A stretch of 64,000 nt of DNA from Bradyrhizobium nanningense (GTDB lineage Bacteria; Pseudomonadota; Alphaproteobacteria; Rhizobiales; Xanthobacteraceae): positions 1 through 64,000 of the forward strand of contig NZ_LBJC01000077.1 in the NCBI RefSeq assembly GCF_004114535.1. The letters run 5' to 3'. The notes beneath the pieces were generated by a model, which was not told the DNA's origin, did no database searches, and was given only the letters and a program-made list of their open reading frames with translations. A program made the translations under genes and the position numbers. The stretch's first letter is position 1. Each line of letters opens with the position of its first letter. Of the stretch, positions 1-7,520 are shown piece after piece.

Positions 1-128
1 TGATGCCGACCGCGAAGACAACCATGCACCCGGCAGTGTCTCCTCAGCGATTAGATGCTTGACGCCCCGGTAGCGATTAGACAACAGCATCAAAAGCGGA
101 AGTTGGCGCCAACACGTGCGACTAAACG

Positions 129-752
129 CTAAAGAAAGCGCTTCAAGAATGTCAGCGCCGTCTGGGCCACCCCCGACCAGCCGCTTTCTACAGGCATAGA
201 GCGACCGCGTCGCGGCAGTTCGATAAATTCGGTGACGGCGTGCTCGTAGCGCCACTGCTGGTCATAGGCCTCGCGGGTGACTGATGACGAGAGAGTTTGA
301 TCGCGCGCGAAGGAGATCATCAGCAACGGTCCGCGCCCGGCGGTCGCGGCGTCGACCGGAGCTTCGGCGCGGGCGTCGCGCGGAACCCCCCCGCCGAACG
401 ATGCCGGTTCGATCGCAATGGTCGCGGCAGAAAGCCCGCGCGCGGCCAGGATCTGCGCGATCAGTGCACCGAACGCATGGCCGATGAGCGCCGGGCGGCG
501 CTCCAGCGCGCCGGCGATGCGGGCCAGATGCGCCGCGACCTCGCCGATGGTTTCCGGGCCCGCGGCGCCGCCCAGTTCCGCCGGCCATTCAGGTGCCAAG
601 GGAGCATAGCCGGCTGCTTCGAACCCGTCATTCCAGCCGCGCCAGATCGCGGGCTTGGACCACAAGCCATGGATGAAGATGACCGGCGGCTTTTGCGATG
701 CGTTGGTTCGCGCAATGATCGCAGCGTCGCCGGTCTCCATGATCATGATCAT
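129..752 (-). CDS. Alpha/beta-hydrolase fold protein lacking the nucleophile
   Basis: A 207-residue alpha/beta-hydrolase fold protein. Near the N-terminus PVIFIHGLW gives the HG oxyanion strand. The nucleophile-elbow position reads GHAFGA where active esterases have G-H-S-x-G, so the serine is an alanine. No signal peptide is seen. It starts 20 bp after the stop of the upstream hydrolase-cupin gene on the same strand, with AAGGG just before the ATG, so the two are probably one operon. With the nucleophile gone, esterase activity is doubtful; a non-catalytic role or a Ser-independent reaction is possible. The fold is clear, the substrate unknown. Confidence 0.8.
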   Translation of the reverse strand: MIMIMETGDAAIIARTNASQKPPVIFIHGLWSKPAIWRGWNDGFEAAGYAPLAPEWPAELGGAAGPETIGEVAAHLARIAGALERRPALIGHAFGALIAQILAARGLSAATIAIEPASFGGGVPRDARAEAPVDAATAGRGPLLMISFARDQTLSSSVTREAYDQQWRYEHAVTEFIELPRRGRSMPVESGWSGVAQTALTFLKRFL

Positions 753-772
753 CGGCCCTTGTCTGGAGCAGG

Positions 773-2143
773 TCAGCGCGACGCGGTGGCGGGGACAGGC
801 GAGGTGTCGCTGGGGCCGACGCCGCTCAGGCGGACGACGGCGCCCTCGGCGCGGGTGAAGGCAAAATGCGCCACGCCCCCGGGCTCGGTGTAGAGGCCGC
901 CTGCACGCAATGACTTGACGAAGGCGTCGGACTCGTTGCTGCCGTAGCCGAAGTACCAGGTGCCGGAGATCACCGTGGCGGAGCGGTCATCGCGGTGGGT
1001 GTGAGGTGCGATCGTGGTATTCGGCGGCACGTGGATTTCGAGCACGTAGGGGCCGGGCTTCGCCGGGTCGCCGCTCAGCAGCACCGTACGGATGGCGCCA
1101 ACTCCGGACGTGCCGGCACCCGCGCCGGACTGCGGCATAGCCTGCGTCTGCTCCAGCGTCAGGGTCGTCTGCCTCAGGTGCTCTCTCTCCGCGGCGCCGG
1201 GTCGCTCGTTGAGGAAGCTCTCGATCGCGGCTGCCGTGGCCGCGGGCTGCTCCTCCATCAGCCAGTGACCGGAGCCTGCGATGACGCGCTCCTGCACATC
1301 GACCGCGCCGGCCTGCATCACCGCCGCCATTGCAGGGCCGAAAGATGCTGCGCCCCCGACCGCGAGAACCGGCATGAGCAACTTGCCATGGGCGGAGAGC
1401 CAGGCGCGGTTGTCGATCGCGTCCTGATCGAAGGCGGCGAACTGGCGGAAGCCGGCGTGCATTCGCCCCGGCGCAGCGTAGAGCTGAGCGTAATGAACCC
1501 GGGCCGGCTCCGGAAAATTGGCCGGATTCGCTGAGAACTCATTCCAGAACCGGTCGAGATAGATTCGTTCGCGGCCCGCCACCAGGCGCTCCATATCCGG
1601 CCCGCCGAACCGGAAGTGCCACAGCAACGGGTTCTTCAGGATGTCTTCCCACGGACCGACGCCCGGCACCGGCGCATCCATCAGCACCAGCTTCGTCACG
1701 CGTTCGCCGTGCCGCGAGGCCACGGCAAAGGCGACCATGTTGCCAATGTCGTGCGCCACGATGTCGGCGCGTGGCGCGTGCAGCGTGTCCATCACGCCGA
1801 CGATGTCCTCCGCTTGGTTGACCTTCTCGAAACCCGCGTCGGCGCGAGCCGAAAGGCCCATGCCCCGCAGGTCGGGCACGATGACGGTGTGATTGCGCGC
1901 AAGGTTCGCCGCGAGCGGCGCCCACATGTCGCCGGTCTCGCCATAGCCATGCAGCATCACGACCGCCGGGCCGGCCCCGCCCACCCGGACGTGCAGGATG
2001 GTGCCGTTGGTCGCGATCTCCTCGGTGCGGAACGTATTGGGAAAGTCCGTGGGCACGTCGGCCGCGGATGCGGCGGTGCCGGCCAGGGCGGCAAGTGCGG
2101 CTCCGGTCAGGGCAAACCGACGAAGCTGGGTGGGGACGGACAT
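773..2143 (-). CDS. Exported alpha/beta-hydrolase (epoxide hydrolase/dehalogenase type) fused to a C-terminal cupin
   Basis: 456 residues in three parts. Residues 1-28 are a signal peptide (RRFALTGAALAAL, cut after ASA). Residues about 35-315 are an alpha/beta-hydrolase with HGYGE as oxyanion loop, AHDIGN as nucleophile elbow (Asp, as in epoxide hydrolases and haloalkane dehalogenases) and GSGHWL carrying the general base His. Residues about 340-450 are a cupin with PHTHRDD supplying metal-ligand histidines. The combination suggests a periplasmic enzyme that opens epoxides or removes halide, joined to a small-molecule sensing or dioxygenase-like domain. It is divergent from the LysR gene at 2252, which probably controls it. 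The substrate cannot be read from sequence. Confidence 0.85.
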   Translation of the reverse strand: MSVPTQLRRFALTGAALAALAGTAASAADVPTDFPNTFRTEEIATNGTILHVRVGGAGPAVVMLHGYGETGDMWAPLAANLARNHTVIVPDLRGMGLSARADAGFEKVNQAEDIVGVMDTLHAPRADIVAHDIGNMVAFAVASRHGERVTKLVLMDAPVPGVGPWEDILKNPLLWHFRFGGPDMERLVAGRERIYLDRFWNEFSANPANFPEPARVHYAQLYAAPGRMHAGFRQFAAFDQDAIDNRAWLSAHGKLLMPVLAVGGAASFGPAMAAVMQAGAVDVQERVIAGSGHWLMEEQPAATAAAIESFLNERPGAAEREHLRQTTLTLEQTQAMPQSGAGAGTSGVGAIRTVLLSGDPAKPGPYVLEIHVPPNTTIAPHTHRDDRSATVISGTWYFGYGSNESDAFVKSLRAGGLYTEPGGVAHFAFTRAEGAVVRLSGVGPSDTSPVPATASR

Positions 2144-2251
2144 GGGCGGTCTCCTGTGTTTGTCGTCTTTCTCACAGACGCAAAACTAGACGAGGGAGAT
2201 CGTTGGGATTAGCTAGGGCTCGGGCTAAGCATTTTTGAATGGAGCGCAAAG

Positions 2252-3169
2252 GTGGCAGCCGAGACCTCGGATCGAGCCCGGGAACTGGAAGTGTTCTGCG
2301 CCGTCATCGACGGCGGCAGCTTCTCAGCCGCGGGCCGGGCGCTTGGCCTGACACCATCGGCCGTGAGCCGCACCCTGGACCGGATCGAGCAGCGGCTCGG
2401 CGCACGCCTGCTGTTGCGGACGACGCGCGCATTGACCCCGACCGCGGAAGGTCGCGCCTATCTCGGCGCGGCCCGCCGTATTCTCGCCGACCTCGACGAA
2501 GCCGAGCAGGCGATCTCCGACCAGGGCTCGCCGCGCGGCCGCATCCGGGTCAGCGCCGCGGTCTCCCATGGGCGTCTCTGCATCGTGCCTCTGCTTGGCG
2601 AGTTCGTGCGGCGCTATCCCAACATCCTGGTCGACATCAATCTCAGCGACGGGATCGTCGATGTCGCTGCGGGGCAAGCGGATGTGGCGGTTCGCGGCGG
2701 GCCGCTGGCAGACAGTGCGCTCACGGCGCGTCGGCTCAGCGAGAACGGCCGAACCATCGTCGCCTCGCCGCACTACCTGGCGCGCTGGGGCGTGCCCGAA
2801 AAGCCTGAAGACCTCTACAACCACAACTGCCTGAACTTCAGTTTTCGCCGGGCCGAGCCGGTCTGGCCGTTCCGCCGGGACGGCGCCGACTTCGTCCTCA
2901 AGGTCCAGGGCGCCATCGAGGCGAACAGTGGCGAGACGCTGAGCCAATTGGCACTCGACGGCGTTGGCATCGCCCGCGTCGGCAACTTCAGCCTGGGCGA
3001 CGCGCTTGCGAAGGGGCGCCTCGTCCCGCTTCTCGAACCGTTCAATCCGGGTGACAAGGAAATCTTCCATGCCGTCTTCGTGGGCGGCGCGAACATGCCT
3101 GCTCGTGTTCGGGTATTCGTCGACTATCTTGTGGAGTGCATGGGCGGCGGTCGCGCACGGCATCCATGA
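2252..3169 (+). CDS. LysR-family transcriptional regulator
   Basis: 305 residues. An N-terminal LysR winged helix-turn-helix (about residues 10-68: FSAAGRALGLTPSAVSRTL, then LGARLLLRTTR) is followed by a substrate-binding effector domain (about 95-295). It starts at GTG with GGAG 11 bp upstream. It is transcribed away from the hydrolase-cupin gene across a 108-bp divergent promoter region, the usual arrangement for a LysR protein controlling its neighbour. The effector is unknown; a substrate or product of the hydrolase is the simplest guess. Confidence 0.9.
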   Translation: MAAETSDRARELEVFCAVIDGGSFSAAGRALGLTPSAVSRTLDRIEQRLGARLLLRTTRALTPTAEGRAYLGAARRILADLDEAEQAISDQGSPRGRIRVSAAVSHGRLCIVPLLGEFVRRYPNILVDINLSDGIVDVAAGQADVAVRGGPLADSALTARRLSENGRTIVASPHYLARWGVPEKPEDLYNHNCLNFSFRRAEPVWPFRRDGADFVLKVQGAIEANSGETLSQLALDGVGIARVGNFSLGDALAKGRLVPLLEPFNPGDKEIFHAVFVGGANMPARVRVFVDYLVECMGGGRARHP

Positions 3170-3195
3170 GCGACGGCATTCAATGGTCGATCTGC

Positions 3196-3220
3196 GCAAC
3201 CTGAGAAGAACTCAGGTTGC
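3196..3220. terminator. Hairpin between convergent genes
   Basis: Perfect 10-bp stem (GCAACCTGAG / CTCAGGTTGC) with a 5-base AAGAA loop, 27 bp after the LysR stop and between two convergent genes. No clear T-run follows on either strand, so it is an atypical intrinsic terminator or an mRNA-stabilising hairpin. Confidence 0.5.
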
Positions 3221-3306
3221 CAAAATCTGGTCCGATCTGCCGTGGTGAGCGGACCTCGGTCAGGCGCGGCGCAACTTCGCAGGAGGGCCAATAGCGGTCA
3301 AACCTG

Positions 3307-4740
3307 CTATTGCGCCCCAAGACCGACTGTTGGTTGTACCCGCGAGATAACGGGCGGATTCCAGCGTCCGGTCAACACCTCGGACCTTGGGCCGTAGACT
3401 CGCATGGTGAGGTTGAAAGGCCCCTTCGGAGCAGGCAGCCAGTTGGCCTCCCTGTCCGTGCCTGGGCTCTCGTTCTGAAAGTAGAGCGTCAAAGAGCCAT
3501 CCGTGTCGACCTTGAACGGCATCCAGCTGCTGACCGCAAAGCGGTTGAGCGCGTTTGCAACCTGAAATCCCTCTGAATCATACAGCGTGATTGACCAGAA
3601 TGCCTGTGTCGGCGGCGTCGCACCTTTCTCGAACGTGATTGTGTATTTGCTCGACCCGTCGAGCGGCTTGCCGGTTTCGTCGCCGAGATTGAGCGGGTAG
3701 ATGGCATCTTCGGGCAGATTCGCCCCAAGACCTAATTGGGCGACGATCGCGCGCTTAAGGTAATAGTTTCCGTAGACACCCATGGTGTCAGTATTCATCG
3801 ACCAATAGTTCGCAACGCGGGCGAGTGTTGGCACTTTCCAGGCCATCAACTTCTGTGCAGCCTCCGGAGCAAGTTCGACGGCCTTCTTGACCGCAGGTGC
3901 AAGGCCCGTGAAATCAAAGGTCTTGCCAGGCTCGATGCCGATCCGCCTCATCTGTGCGATGATCGGCTGATCGGTGGCGTGCGGGGGATGCAACTTGAGA
4001 AGTTCGGCAGCATAGGCGAAGTATTTTTCGCCGCTCATGGTGTCGACCTGAGTCTTTGGCGGAGTCTTCACATCTACGGTCCGATCAATGGTCTGCTGGA
4101 CTGGCTTGAGGGCCTGCCCCCATCCGGACAGGGGCGTGATTTTGTAGTTCGCCTGAATCCGTCGCACCGCCTCGTAGTCGGGCGGACCATCGGTCTTAGT
4201 GCGACCAATGATCCAAACGTAAGGTGTTGGCGCACCGATCCGTGTCATGCCAGCCGGAATTGTGCCGTTCCAACCCGGCGGCGTGATCAGATAATTTCCC
4301 GCTTGCGTGCCTGTGGTTCGCCAGCCGGGCGACGCGAAAACATCGGTCCACATGTCCAGCATGGGCATCAAATAGTAGCGCCCGTCAGTGTCAGGCACCG
4401 AGAGCACCAACGGCTCCGTGGTGAGATCGAGCCAAGCGGAAGAGTAAAGTGTGTCGAAGTTCGGCCGGACAACTGCTTTCATGTCCGCGGGCGGGAATGC
4501 GGGGATATTGACGAATGCGTTCATCGGGCCGCCGATACCCGTGCCAGGCTCCGAGTTGATAAGTTGCTTTCGAGTCACGTCCATGGATATCAGCGGGTAG
4601 AAATAGATGTAGCTGTCGGTGGCAATAACGATCGCCTCTTGCTCCGTGATGGTTGACGCGGTCTGCTGGGCTGCCGCCGGCGTGACTGGGACTGCACTCA
4701 GCAAGAGTGCTGATGAGAACGCGACTAGAACGCGATTCAT
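3307..4740 (-). CDS. DUF1254/DUF1214 domain exported protein
   Basis: 477 residues from the ATG at 4740, chosen because GGGAGG lies 8 bp before it and the protein then begins with a classical signal peptide (MNRVLVAFSSALLLS, cut near AAAQQ); an upstream in-frame ATG would bury this signal. The N-terminal part (about 40-180; YFYPLISMDVTRKQL, RPNFDTLYSSAWLDL) is DUF1254. The C-terminal part (about 360-465; FWSITLYDSEGFQ, FQNESPG, NWLPAPKGPFNL) is DUF1214. These proteins are exported and common in rhizobia, but their biochemical role is not established. It is probably a single-gene unit. Confidence 0.88.
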   Translation of the reverse strand: MNRVLVAFSSALLLSAVPVTPAAAQQTASTITEQEAIVIATDSYIYFYPLISMDVTRKQLINSEPGTGIGGPMNAFVNIPAFPPADMKAVVRPNFDTLYSSAWLDLTTEPLVLSVPDTDGRYYLMPMLDMWTDVFASPGWRTTGTQAGNYLITPPGWNGTIPAGMTRIGAPTPYVWIIGRTKTDGPPDYEAVRRIQANYKITPLSGWGQALKPVQQTIDRTVDVKTPPKTQVDTMSGEKYFAYAAELLKLHPPHATDQPIIAQMRRIGIEPGKTFDFTGLAPAVKKAVELAPEAAQKLMAWKVPTLARVANYWSMNTDTMGVYGNYYLKRAIVAQLGLGANLPEDAIYPLNLGDETGKPLDGSSKYTITFEKGATPPTQAFWSITLYDSEGFQVANALNRFAVSSWMPFKVDTDGSLTLYFQNESPGTDREANWLPAPKGPFNLTMRVYGPRSEVLTGRWNPPVISRVQPTVGLGAQ

Positions 4741-5043
4741 GATTTGCTCCCTCCCTGCAATCCCGGCCGTGACATCGGTCTCAGACGCTTGTCGCGCCAA
4801 GACCTGTAGACAGCGAAGCGACCACCAACCCAAAAATTGACGTGGCTGTCTGAACGTGCAGCCTAGAAAATGATGGTCAGTAAACCCGGTGCCGTATTTG
4901 ACTCAGATCAATGGAGTCCGCTTCGGGTCATGAACGACAAAACTCACTCTGAGCACAATAGTCCGCTTTCGGGTGCATGCGACCAGTTGAGCTTGGGCCC
5001 CGAACCATGATTCAAGCTCTCCACGTCGTCAGGGGCTCGAATC
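4741..5043. other. Gene-free interval with an imperfect direct repeat
   Basis: No convincing gene. It holds the promoter region of the DUF1254 gene and, at 4915-4932 and 4963-4980, two imperfect copies of AGTCCGCTTCGGGTCATG-like sequence about 48 bp apart. The right part is presumably the left flank or end of the IS5-type element, but no terminal inverted repeat could be matched. Confidence 0.4.
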
Positions 5044-5808
5044 ATGCGCTACGAACTCGCCGACCCTGAATGGACCGCCATCAAACCAATGTTGCCGAAC
5101 AAGCCGCGTGGCGTTCCTCGGGTGAACGACAGACGGGTCCTGAATGGCATCTTCTGGGTCCTCCGATCAGGAGCACCTTGGCGTGATCTGCCGACTGCGT
5201 TTGGCCCATACACCACCTGCTACAACCGCTTCGTTAGGTGGCGGCGCGCCGGTGTTTGGGGCCGCATCATAGAAGCGCTTGCCACCGCCCATGATGCCGC
5301 TGTCCAGATGATCGACACCTCCATTGTCCGCGTGCATCAGCATGGAGCCTGCATCACAAGGAACCAGCGCCAATCGATGGGAAGGTCCCGCGGCGGCTTG
5401 ACGAGCAAAATCCATGCGGTGGTCGATGGCAATGGTCTGCCGGTACGGCTGGCGCTGAGCCCGGGTGAGGCCCATGATGTTCGACTCGCCGGAAAACTGC
5501 TGTCTCGTTTGAAATCCGGGTCAATGCTGCTTGCCGACCGTGGCTATGATGCGGACTGGATCAGGGAGCTTGCCATTAAGAAGGGCGCGTGGGCCAACAT
5601 CCCGCCGAAAAGCAATCGCAGCGATCCGATCTGCTTCAGCCCCTATCTCTATCGTGCTCGCAATCAGGTCGAGCGGTTCTTCAACAAGATCAAACAATGT
5701 CGTCGGGTGGCGACGCGCTACGATAGGCTCGCCGCGAACTACCTCGCATTTGTTCAACTCGCGTCAATCAGGCTATGGCTGCGTCTTAATGAGTCCGCAT
5801 CCTAGTTC
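5000..5808 (+). mobile_element. IS5-family insertion sequence (ends approximate)
   Basis: A complete IS5-type transposase gene directly abuts a truncated epimerase gene on the right, which places the right junction near 5800-5810. A CTAG at 5803-5806 could be part of the target site. The left end and the terminal inverted repeats were not resolved, so the left boundary is a guess from the untranslated leader. Confidence 0.5.
5044..5805 (+). CDS. IS5-family transposase
   Basis: 253-residue single-frame DDE transposase. The N-terminus (LADPEWTAIKPMLP, GIFWVLRSGAPWRDLP) is typical of the small IS5/DUF4096-type enzymes. Catalytic positions visible are MIDTSIVRVHQH (first Asp), LLADRGYDADW (second Asp) and the YRARNQVERFFNKIK block (Glu). 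Length and frame look intact, so it may be active. Its 3' end overlaps the truncated epimerase gene on the opposite strand, which the insertion created. Confidence 0.9.
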   Translation: MRYELADPEWTAIKPMLPNKPRGVPRVNDRRVLNGIFWVLRSGAPWRDLPTAFGPYTTCYNRFVRWRRAGVWGRIIEALATAHDAAVQMIDTSIVRVHQHGACITRNQRQSMGRSRGGLTSKIHAVVDGNGLPVRLALSPGEAHDVRLAGKLLSRLKSGSMLLADRGYDADWIRELAIKKGAWANIPPKSNRSDPICFSPYLYRARNQVERFFNKIKQCRRVATRYDRLAANYLAFVQLASIRLWLRLNESAS

Positions 5809-6270
5809 CTGATACGTGCCGACACGCGCTTCGACTGCGGGGGAGCCGGTGGAGATGAACGGGACAGTTTCATCTGCCAGCCCTACGCCCGGCGCATACC
5901 AAAATGCTGCGCTTTGCAGCAGATATCGGCGCACGCCGGCGTCGCGAAGCGATGCAAGCAGGTTTGCGTTGCCCTCCAAGCGGACTCTTCGATCGCGCGC
6001 TGCCGCTGCTTTCATTTCGGCTCTCGTGTAGTGCCGGGGCAGGGAGGTCAACTCATTGATCACGGCATCGGGCCGGATCCGTCCAAGGGCGGCCTTTACC
6101 GCGGGGCCATCCAACACGTCTGCAAGGATCACCTCCGCGCCGATGGCATTCAGGGTGGAGGCGGACTCAGGCGATCGGGTCAGCGCGAAAACCTCATGCT
6201 GGTTCGCTCTCAGGTGCCGAACTAACGGCCGGCCGATCGCGCCAGTTGCCCCGGCAATCAGAACTTTCAT
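5773..6270 (-). pseudogene. NAD(P)-dependent epimerase/NmrA-like protein, C-terminus removed by the IS
   Basis: The N-terminal half of a short-chain epimerase/NmrA-like protein: GATGAIGRP at residues 7-15 is the Rossmann dinucleotide motif, and LLQSAAFWYAPG follows. Family members are about 300 residues. Here the native sequence stops near residue 154 (GTYQEL) and the last residues are read out of the IS5 end. Its ATG overlaps the stop of the upstream hydrolase (ATGA at 6267-6270), showing that both genes were translationally coupled. The missing half should contain much of the substrate-binding domain, so the product is probably inactive. Confidence 0.85.
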
Positions 6271-7220
6271 TGCGCTTCCCTCTCATCTTGCTTTGCGGCT
6301 TTAGCGGCGGAGGACCGATGCTGTTGCGCTGGAAGCGATTGGAGCTCTAGAGGCTTGTTTGCTGCCAACCGAGTGTCGATCCACTCTATTATGTCCGCTG
6401 TAACAGTCTCCCTGCCGAGATCGTTGAGCAGATCGTGGAACGCACCGGGATAAAGTTTCAGGGTTTTATCTTTCGAGCCGGCTGTCTGGAAAAATAACTG
6501 GCTCCCGCCCGGACTTGCCGCCTCGTCCTCAGTGCCATGCAAGATAAGAAGGGGCAAAGCAAGCCGGGGGAGGGCAGTCTTGAGCTGCTCATCTGCGGCA
6601 ATCAATTCCGATATGGCTTTGGCCGTCTGACGTTCACCTGCGATTAGCGGGTCCCGGTTCCGGGATCGCACGATTTCGGGATTGCTCGAGAAGTCCTCGT
6701 TCTTGAGCTTCACCAAACGAAGATGCGGCATCACACGACCGATCAGATTAAGCGTCGCGAGTGCAACTGCCGGAGCAGGCACCTGCAACGCGGAGCTTTC
6801 CGAAATGAGACCCGCGAGTTCGGATTGCTGGTCAAGCGCGTAGAGAGCTGATATCACGCCGCCCGCGCTGTGACCGAGAAGGAAAACCGGAAGTCCCGGC
6901 TGGCGGGCCTTAACGACACGAACGAACGTCGCGAGGTCATCGACATAATCGGCAAACGCATCGACATGGGCTCTCTCCCCTCCGGACTTGCCACGTCCGC
7001 GATGGTCCATCGCATGGACTGCGAAACCTGCCAGTACGAACTGCTCTGCCGCCCAAGCGTAATGTCCGCTATGTGAATTGAAACCATGGGCAATCACAAT
7101 GGCCGCGCGCGACCCTGCCTCTGGCAGCCATGAATGAGTGAAGATCGTGACGCCGCCCACGCCTTTAAACGTGCTTTCGGCAAAATCAGACCGCGAGTTG
7201 AGCGTGTGTGAGAGATACAT
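6267..7220 (-). CDS. Alpha/beta-hydrolase, monoacylglycerol-lipase type
   Basis: Hydrolase_4 (serine aminopeptidase S33/monoglyceride lipase) family, 317 residues from the ATG at 7220, preferred over 7259 because AGGAA lies 9 bp upstream. Oxyanion region AHGFNSHSGHY, nucleophile elbow LGHSAGG, acid HGTEDEAA and catalytic His in GAFHDLLND are all present, so the triad is complete. No signal peptide: probably cytoplasmic, cleaving an ester or lactone. It is the first gene of an operon with the now truncated epimerase. A copy of the regional 30-bp element lies on its strand at 7295-7322, 74 bp before the start. Confidence 0.88.
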   Translation of the reverse strand: MYLSHTLNSRSDFAESTFKGVGGVTIFTHSWLPEAGSRAAIVIAHGFNSHSGHYAWAAEQFVLAGFAVHAMDHRGRGKSGGERAHVDAFADYVDDLATFVRVVKARQPGLPVFLLGHSAGGVISALYALDQQSELAGLISESSALQVPAPAVALATLNLIGRVMPHLRLVKLKNEDFSSNPEIVRSRNRDPLIAGERQTAKAISELIAADEQLKTALPRLALPLLILHGTEDEAASPGGSQLFFQTAGSKDKTLKLYPGAFHDLLNDLGRETVTADIIEWIDTRLAANKPLELQSLPAQQHRSSAAKAAKQDEREAQ

Positions 7221-7294
7221 TTTGTGTTCCTGATGGCTTGACTTACTGTTCGACCGCACTTCACGGTCGTAGCTAGGTCCATCAGCCAGAAATT

Positions 7295-7322
7295 GCGCGT
7301 TATTGGTTGTGAGATGCTGTTA
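7295..7322 (-). promoter_or_regulatory. Regional operator-like element, copy A
   Basis: On the minus strand this reads TAACAGCA followed by the 20-bp core TCTCACAACCAATAACGCGC, which matches four other copies in the window (consensus TCTCACAACSNNTAACGGGC). It lies 74 bp before the hydrolase start. Fourteen bases further downstream is GGACCTAG (7280-7273), also found at the same distance in copy B. Confidence 0.6.
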
Positions 7323-7520
7323 GCCGTTATCAAGCTGCCAGGGCGCACTGCCAGTTCCTCCGCGGCGGGAACGGGCGGCATGAGAGCCTGATAACGGTCG
7401 TCTGTGCCGGGTGGGGATCGCTCGCCCGGGAAAGTCATGGTCATCAGCAGTTGTCGTTGCCCCAAGGTGTCGCTTGTTGCGCTATAATGCCGCCCGAACC
7501 AGGATCTTGAGCCAATCAGG

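Noticed and set aside
4915..4980. Imperfect direct repeats as a possible terminal repeat of the IS5 element
   Set aside because: Both copies are in the same orientation and do not pair with the right end, so they cannot serve as terminal inverted repeats.
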